Assembly (NCBI RefSeq): GCF_900106075.1
Contig: NZ_LT629794.1
Location: 910,001-974,000 of the forward strand
Direction of reading: 5' to 3'
DNA from: Polaribacter sp. Hel1_33_78
GTDB taxonomy: Bacteria > Bacteroidota > Bacteroidia > Flavobacteriales > Flavobacteriaceae
Length of the DNA: 64,000 nucleotides
This document shows positions 59,277-64,000 of the stretch, one piece after another. Every line of letters starts with the position of its first letter. Position 1 is the stretch's first letter. Position numbers and translations under genes: made by a program. A model generated the notes under the pieces. The model saw only the letters and a program-made list of their open reading frames with translations, was not told where the DNA came from and made no database searches.

Positions 59277-60155
59277 ATGAAAGGAATTGTATTAGCAGGT
59301 GGTTCGGGTACACGATTGTATCCAATTACAAAAGGAACCTCTAAGCAATTATTGCCTATTTATGACAAGCCAATGATTTATTACCCACTTTCGGTTTTGA
59401 TGTTGGCGGGAATCAAAGATATTTTAATTATCTCAACACCTACAGATTTGCCTAATTTTGAGCGCCTATTGGGTGACGGAAAAGAATTGGGTATTACCTT
59501 GCATTATAAGGTACAACCCTCGCCAGACGGTTTGGCACAAGCTTTTATTATTGGCGAAGAATTTATAGGAAACGATGCTGTATGTTTAGTTTTAGGGGAT
59601 AATATTTTTTATGGTCATGGCTTTACAGATTTGTTGGCGAAAGCAGTAAAGAATTTGCGTAAAAAAGAAAAAGCAACGGTATTTGGGTATTATGTAAATG
59701 ATCCAGAGCGCTACGGTGTGGTCGATTTTGATAAGGCAGGGAAAGCATTATCCATAGAAGAAAAACCAACAAGACCAAAAAGTAATTATGCGGTGATTGG
59801 TCTTTATTTTTATCCGAATAATGTGGTACAGATTGCTAAGAATATAAATCCAAGTGATCGTGGCGAGCTAGAAATTACATCGGTCAATCAAGAATATTTA
59901 GAACAAGGAAACTTAAAAGTAGAAGTTATGGGGCGGGGTTATGCTTGGTTAGATACAGGTACTCATGAATCCTTATTAGAAGCATCCAATTACATACAAA
60001 CCATTGAGAACCGTCAAGGTTTGAAGGTTGCATGTCTGGAGGAAATTGCCTGTGAAATGGGCTATATCTCAAAAGAGGAATTATTGAGTCTGGCAGAACC
60101 TTTAAAGAAGAATGGGTATGGGCAATATTTAATAGAACGCGCAAAAGAACTGTAA
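59277..60155 (+). CDS. rfbA: Glucose-1-phosphate thymidylyltransferase
   Basis: Makes dTDP-glucose from dTTP and glucose-1-phosphate. The 292 residues contain the nucleotide-binding [30 protein letters not shown] and [13 protein letters not shown] signatures of RmlA. Its stop is one base before rfbC. Confidence 0.96.
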   Translation: MKGIVLAGGSGTRLYPITKGTSKQLLPIYDKPMIYYPLSVLMLAGIKDILIISTPTDLPNFERLLGDGKELGITLHYKVQPSPDGLAQAFIIGEEFIGNDAVCLVLGDNIFYGHGFTDLLAKAVKNLRKKEKATVFGYYVNDPERYGVVDFDKAGKALSIEEKPTRPKSNYAVIGLYFYPNNVVQIAKNINPSDRGELEITSVNQEYLEQGNLKVEVMGRGYAWLDTGTHESLLEASNYIQTIENRQGLKVACLEEIACEMGYISKEELLSLAEPLKKNGYGQYLIERAKEL

Positions 60156-60156
60156 C

Positions 60157-60729
60157 ATGAATTTTAAACGATTATCCATACCAGATGTTATTTTATGTGA
60201 GCCAAATGTGTTTGGTGACGAACGTGGTTATTTTGCTGAAACTTTTCGACAAGATAAATTAAATAAATTTTTAGAGTTTACGATTAATTTTTGTCAGGAT
60301 AATGAATCTAAATCGTCTTATGGTGTATTAAGAGGTCTTCATTATCAACTGCCACCCTTTGCACAAACTAAATTAGTTCGTGTTATAAAAGGGAAAGTGT
60401 TAGATGTGGCTGTTGACATTCGTAAAGGTTCTCCTACTTTTGGAAAGCATGTTGCGGTTGAATTGACAGAAGAAAATAAAAGGCAATTACTTGTTCCTAG
60501 AGGATTTGCACATGGTTTTGTAGTGCTAAGTGAGGAAGCCATTTTTGCGTATAAAGTTGATAATTATTATAGTCCTGAATGTGATCGAGGATTGGCATTT
60601 AACGATGCAGTAATTGGAATTGATTGGCAGCTTGCCATTGAACAGCTAAAATTATCTGATAAGGACACAAAGCAACCTTTGTTAAAAGATGCCGATTGTT
60701 TTAATTTTGAAATAAATTTATATGAATAA
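60157..60729 (+). CDS. rfbC: dTDP-4-dehydrorhamnose 3,5-epimerase
   Basis: Epimerises dTDP-4-keto-6-deoxyglucose at C3 and C5. The 190-residue cupin has the RGLHYQLPP segment with catalytic His, VDIRKGSPTFG, and PRGFAHGFVVLS. The stop overlaps the rfbD start (ATG 60722) by 8 bases. Confidence 0.95.
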   Translation: MNFKRLSIPDVILCEPNVFGDERGYFAETFRQDKLNKFLEFTINFCQDNESKSSYGVLRGLHYQLPPFAQTKLVRVIKGKVLDVAVDIRKGSPTFGKHVAVELTEENKRQLLVPRGFAHGFVVLSEEAIFAYKVDNYYSPECDRGLAFNDAVIGIDWQLAIEQLKLSDKDTKQPLLKDADCFNFEINLYE

Positions 60730-61594
60730 AAGGAATATTTTAGTAACTGGTGGCAATGGTCAATTAGGTTCTGAATTGAAAGAATTGGCTCCAGCATATT
60801 CAAATTATCATTTTATTTTCACGGATGTTGAAAATTTAGATATTTGTGACCACAAAGCGGTAGCCACTTTTATTGATAAAAATAACATTCACACAATTAT
60901 AAATTGTGCAGCGTATACGGCTGTTGATAAAGCTGAGGAGCAATTTGAATTGGCTGATAAAATCAACCATTTGGCGGTAGCCAATTTTTCGCAAATTGCT
61001 AGAGATAAAAACATACAACTCATTCATATTTCTACGGATTATGTGTTTGATGGTACAAACCATAAACCATATACTGAAAAAGATAGTCCAAATCCGCAAA
61101 GTGTATATGGACAAACAAAATTAGATGGTGAATTGGCAATGCAACAGATAAATCCTGAGAATTCAATTATTATAAGAACTTCATGGGTCTATTCTAAATT
61201 TGGTAACAATTTTGTAAAAACCATGTTACGATTGGGTAAAGAGCGCGATCAGTTGAGTGTGGTAGCTGACCAAATAGGTACACCAACCAATGCTGCTGAT
61301 TTAGCGAAGGCTATATTAACTATTTTACCTAAAATTAAAAATGAAGATATTGAAATCTTTCATTATTCAAATGAAGGGGTTTGTAGCTGGTACGATTTTG
61401 CAAAAGCTATTTTTGAAATCAGTGAATTACCTATTGAAGTGAATCCAATCGGCACTTCACAATATCCAACACTAGCTAAACGACCATTTTTTTCAGTGTT
61501 GTGCAAAAATAAGACGAAGGAAAAGTATAATATAAATATACCATATTGGAGGGATTCATTAAAAATCTGTTTACAAAAAATGAAAATCTGCTAA
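60722..61594 (+). CDS. rfbD: dTDP-4-dehydrorhamnose reductase
   Basis: Final reduction to dTDP-L-rhamnose. The 290-residue SDR has TGGNGQLGSEL, NCAAYTAVDKAE, STDYVFDG and YGQTKLDGE (YxxxK), all RmlD hallmarks. It starts within the end of rfbC, so the last two steps are translationally coupled. Confidence 0.95.
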   Translation: MNKRNILVTGGNGQLGSELKELAPAYSNYHFIFTDVENLDICDHKAVATFIDKNNIHTIINCAAYTAVDKAEEQFELADKINHLAVANFSQIARDKNIQLIHISTDYVFDGTNHKPYTEKDSPNPQSVYGQTKLDGELAMQQINPENSIIIRTSWVYSKFGNNFVKTMLRLGKERDQLSVVADQIGTPTNAADLAKAILTILPKIKNEDIEIFHYSNEGVCSWYDFAKAIFEISELPIEVNPIGTSQYPTLAKRPFFSVLCKNKTKEKYNINIPYWRDSLKICLQKMKIC

Positions 61595-61620
61595 AAATAT
61601 CAGAATTTAAAGATTTATAG

Positions 61621-62613
61621 ATGTTCGAAATAAGTTTAAAAAACAATAAAACATTTACCTGCGCTTCAAATACTACCATATTTGAAGCGGCCAAAACAGC
61701 CGGAATTTTTTTAGAGCACAGTTGTCTTACAGCAAGATGTAGAAGTTGTGTTGTTAAAATTGCAGAGGGTACTACAAAAAATAAACTAGACGATCTGGTG
61801 TTATCTGATGATGAAAAGCGAAAAAATTTTGTGCTTTCTTGTAATGCGATGCCAACTACAGACTTAATGCTAGACGTGGAAGATTTGGGTAATGTTACCT
61901 TGTATGACAAGAAAATTGTACCCGCTAAAATTCAATCGATTCAAAAACTCACGCATGATGTGATCAAAGTCAGTTTACGATTACCACCGAATGCTAATTT
62001 TAAATACAATTCGGGACAATATGTCAATCTAATCAAAGGAAACCTCAAAAGAAGTTATTCAGTAGCCAATGCCTTTAAAGAAAAAACAAGTTTGGAGTTC
62101 TTTATCAAAAAATATGAAAAGGGATTGATGAGTCAATATTGGTTTGAGGAAGCCAAGGAGAATGATTTGTTAAGAATGGAAGGTCCTTTAGGGTCTTTTT
62201 TTCTAAGAGAATCTAATTATGAAAACATCGTTTTCTTAGCAACAGGCACAGGTATTGCGCCTATCAAAGCAATCCTTGAGAACATTCGAGAGTCTACTTC
62301 TGACTTTAAACATAAAAAGTTTTTTGTTTTTGTTGGAGCTCGATATAAAGAGGATTTATTCTGGGAGCCAAATCTTGAAAATAAAAATATAGAAATTAAA
62401 TATATTCCTGTACTTTCGCGTCAAAAAGAAGATTGGTCAGTAGAGAAAGGATATGTACAAGATGCAGTTTTAAAACAAAAGATCAATTTAGAGAATACAC
62501 AAGTTTATGCTTGTGGTTCTAATGAAATGATTCAATCAGCAAAAAAAGTATTTATGCAAAACTCTTTGAAAGAAAATAATTTCTTTTCAGATGCCTTTGT
62601 AGAAACAAATTAA
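61621..62613 (+). CDS. CDP-6-deoxy-delta-3,4-glucoseen reductase-like iron-sulfur flavoprotein
   Basis: Electron donor (E3) for C-3 deoxygenation of CDP-4-keto-6-deoxyglucose, giving 3,6-dideoxyhexoses. The 330 residues comprise a plant-type [2Fe-2S] ferredoxin domain (Cys35, Cys40, Cys43, Cys74), an FAD domain with RSYSVAN (about 140), and an NAD(P) domain (FLATGTGIAPIKA, then YACGSNEM). Domain order and the following rfbF and rfbG genes point to the AscD/DdhD role rather than another oxygenase reductase. The partner dehydrase (DdhC/RfbH) should lie beyond the window. Confidence 0.88.
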   Translation: MFEISLKNNKTFTCASNTTIFEAAKTAGIFLEHSCLTARCRSCVVKIAEGTTKNKLDDLVLSDDEKRKNFVLSCNAMPTTDLMLDVEDLGNVTLYDKKIVPAKIQSIQKLTHDVIKVSLRLPPNANFKYNSGQYVNLIKGNLKRSYSVANAFKEKTSLEFFIKKYEKGLMSQYWFEEAKENDLLRMEGPLGSFFLRESNYENIVFLATGTGIAPIKAILENIRESTSDFKHKKFFVFVGARYKEDLFWEPNLENKNIEIKYIPVLSRQKEDWSVEKGYVQDAVLKQKINLENTQVYACGSNEMIQSAKKVFMQNSLKENNFFSDAFVETN

Positions 62614-62623
62614 AAAAAGAAAT

Positions 62624-63397
62624 ATGAAAGCAGTAATTTTAGCAGGTGGTTTAGGAACGCGATTAAGTGAAGAAACTGTATCAAAACCAAAACCGATGGT
62701 CGAAGTAGGAGGAAAACCAATTTTATGGCATATTATGAAAACCTATTCTCATTATGGGATTAATGATTTTATAATATGTTGCGGCTATAAAGGATATGTT
62801 ATCAAGGAATATTTTGCGAATTATTTTAAACACCAGTCAGACATTACGTTTAAAATGATTGATAATAAGATGATTGTGCATGAAAAAAGAGCAGAACCTT
62901 GGACCGTTACTTTAATTGACACTGGTGATAATTCTATGACGGGTGGAAGATTAAAACGAGTTGCAACCTATTTGAAAGATGAAGAAGCATTTTGTTTTAC
63001 GTATGGCGATGGTGTTGCTGATATCGATATTAAAGCATTATTAGCTTTTCATAAATCTCATGGAAAAGAGGCTACATTGTCAGCTGCTTTTCCTCCAGGT
63101 AGATTTGGAGCTTTAGATATACGTGAAGGTCAAGTTATGAAGTTTCAAGAAAAACCGAGAGGAGATGGGGCTTTAATCAATGCTGGTTTTTTTGTATTAT
63201 CGCCCAAAGTACTAGATAGAATAGAAAACGACGGTACGGTTTGGGAGCAAGAACCCTTAAAAGCATTGGCTGCAGATAAGCAGTTAATGGCATTTAAACA
63301 CGAAGGGTTTTGGCAGCCTATGGATACGTTAAGAGACAAAACGCATTTGCAAAAATTATGGGATACTAATAAAGCACCTTGGAAAGTATGGAAGTAA
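62624..63397 (+). CDS. rfbF: Glucose-1-phosphate cytidylyltransferase
   Basis: Makes CDP-glucose from CTP and glucose-1-phosphate. The 257-residue protein has GGLGTRLSEETVSKPKPMVE at the nucleotide site, KGYVIKEYF, YGDGVADIDI, and QPMDTLRDK near the end, all typical of RfbF/DdhA. It overlaps the following gene by 10 bases. Confidence 0.96.
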   Translation: MKAVILAGGLGTRLSEETVSKPKPMVEVGGKPILWHIMKTYSHYGINDFIICCGYKGYVIKEYFANYFKHQSDITFKMIDNKMIVHEKRAEPWTVTLIDTGDNSMTGGRLKRVATYLKDEEAFCFTYGDGVADIDIKALLAFHKSHGKEATLSAAFPPGRFGALDIREGQVMKFQEKPRGDGALINAGFFVLSPKVLDRIENDGTVWEQEPLKALAADKQLMAFKHEGFWQPMDTLRDKTHLQKLWDTNKAPWKVWK

Positions 63398-64000
63398 CAA
63401 AAGGAAAAGTAAACAAAAAATTTTGGAAATCTAAAAAAGTATTCTTATCCGGTCATACTGGATTTAAAGGTTCTTGGGTTTCTTTATGGTTGCAATCTAT
63501 GGGAGCAATTGTTAAAGGGTATTCATTAGAACCAAATACAAAACCAAATCTTTTCACAGAAGCAAATGTTGAAGAAAACATGAACTCTGAATTTGGTGAT
63601 ATTAGAAATTTGAATCAAATTTCTAAATCGATGCTTGACTTTAATCCAGATATTTTAATTCATATGGCTGCACAACCTTTGGTGCGTCTTTCATATCAAG
63701 AACCTGTAGATACCTATACAACAAATGTTATAGGTACTGTTAACGTGCTGGAAGCTGCTAGAAGTTGTCCTAATTTGAAAGCTATAGTTTCTGTAACTAC
63801 AGATAAATGTTATGAAAATAATGAATGGGATTGGGGTTATAGAGAAAATGAACCCATGGGAGGGCACGATCCTTATAGCAGTAGTAAAGGGTGTGCAGAG
63901 TTAGTAACTTCAGCATATAGACGCTCTTTTTTTAATTCGGAAGACACTGCTTCTTTAGCATCTGCAAGAGCGGGTAACGTAATAGGAGGTGGAGACTGGG
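63388..64000 (+). CDS. rfbG: CDP-glucose 4,6-dehydratase, cut by the window end
   Basis: Starts at the ATG at 63388 inside the end of rfbF and stays open for 204 codons to the window edge; full-length family members have about 360 residues. Visible motifs are VFLSGHTGFKGSW (NAD site), HMAAQPLVRLSYQEP, VTTDKCYEN, YSSSKGCAE (the SxSK form of YxxxK), and SARAGNVIGGGDW, together diagnostic of RfbG/DdhB. It converts CDP-glucose to CDP-4-keto-6-deoxyglucose, the substrate of the dideoxygenation system. Confidence 0.93.
   Translation, partial: MEVTKGKVNKKFWKSKKVFLSGHTGFKGSWVSLWLQSMGAIVKGYSLEPNTKPNLFTEANVEENMNSEFGDIRNLNQISKSMLDFNPDILIHMAAQPLVRLSYQEPVDTYTTNVIGTVNVLEAARSCPNLKAIVSVTTDKCYENNEWDWGYRENEPMGGHDPYSSSKGCAELVTSAYRRSFFNSEDTASLASARAGNVIGGGDW

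Overview
The window looks like a chromosomal segment from a member of the Bacteroidota, most likely a marine Flavobacteriaceae (Polaribacter/Tenacibaculum-like). The DNA is AT-rich. Several genes and all tRNA units are preceded by the Bacteroidota promoter signature (TTTG or TTG, about 20 bases, then TAnnTTTG). There is a SprB/SprF-type gliding and type IX secretion pair, an NhaD sodium antiporter, and flavobacterial versions of Tgt, LptG, ClpC, GyrA and TonB-system proteins. Genus placement is inference; no rRNA gene is present.

Layout. 1-4.4 kb: tgt, lptG, an EamA permease and accA (queuosine, LPS export, fatty-acid synthesis). 4.4-18.2 kb: a thioredoxin-fold lipoprotein, hutH, clpC, gyrA with a TPR protein, an NlpC/P60 peptidase overlapping a thiolase, and a PgpH-type c-di-AMP phosphodiesterase. 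18.2-18.6 kb: a tRNA unit (Ser-GCT, Pro-TGG, Arg-TCT) with its own promoter and terminator. 19.1-25.6 kb: an 1832-residue PKD/SprB-repeat surface protein with a type IX C-terminal domain, followed by its SprF/PorP-type partner. 25.6-26.8 kb holds no recognisable gene. 26.8-37.1 kb: a nitrogen-assimilation block on the minus strand (gltD, gltB, amt, PII, amt, outer-membrane barrel). 37.4-46.8 kb: a TruA paralogue, acyl-CoA dehydrogenase, anmK, an amino-acid dehydrogenase followed by nhaD, an exbB-exbD-tonB set and folC. Then come tRNA-Val and a PAP2 phosphatase.

49-64 kb is the start of a surface-polysaccharide locus, all on the plus strand and cut by the window edge. It encodes precursors for at least five activated sugars: a UDP-HexNAc uronate and its 3-keto derivative (WecC/TviB-like and WlbA-like), GDP-L-fucose (fcl, gmd), UDP-glucuronate and UDP-xylose (ugd, UXS), dTDP-L-rhamnose (rfbBACD) and a CDP-3,6-dideoxyhexose (ddhD-like reductase, rfbF, partial rfbG). 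Two adjacent small HxGH nucleotidyltransferases of unknown substrate lie between the first two modules. The modules are separated by non-coding stretches with tandem repeats and a broken four-helix-bundle (S23/IVP) gene, which suggests assembly by exchange of cassettes. No glycosyltransferase, flippase or polymerase lies inside the window.

No CRISPR array, intact insertion sequence or prophage was seen. The most promising candidates for undescribed biology are the tandem nucleotidyltransferase pair, the repeat-flanked junctions of the polysaccharide locus, and the large adhesin with its partner.
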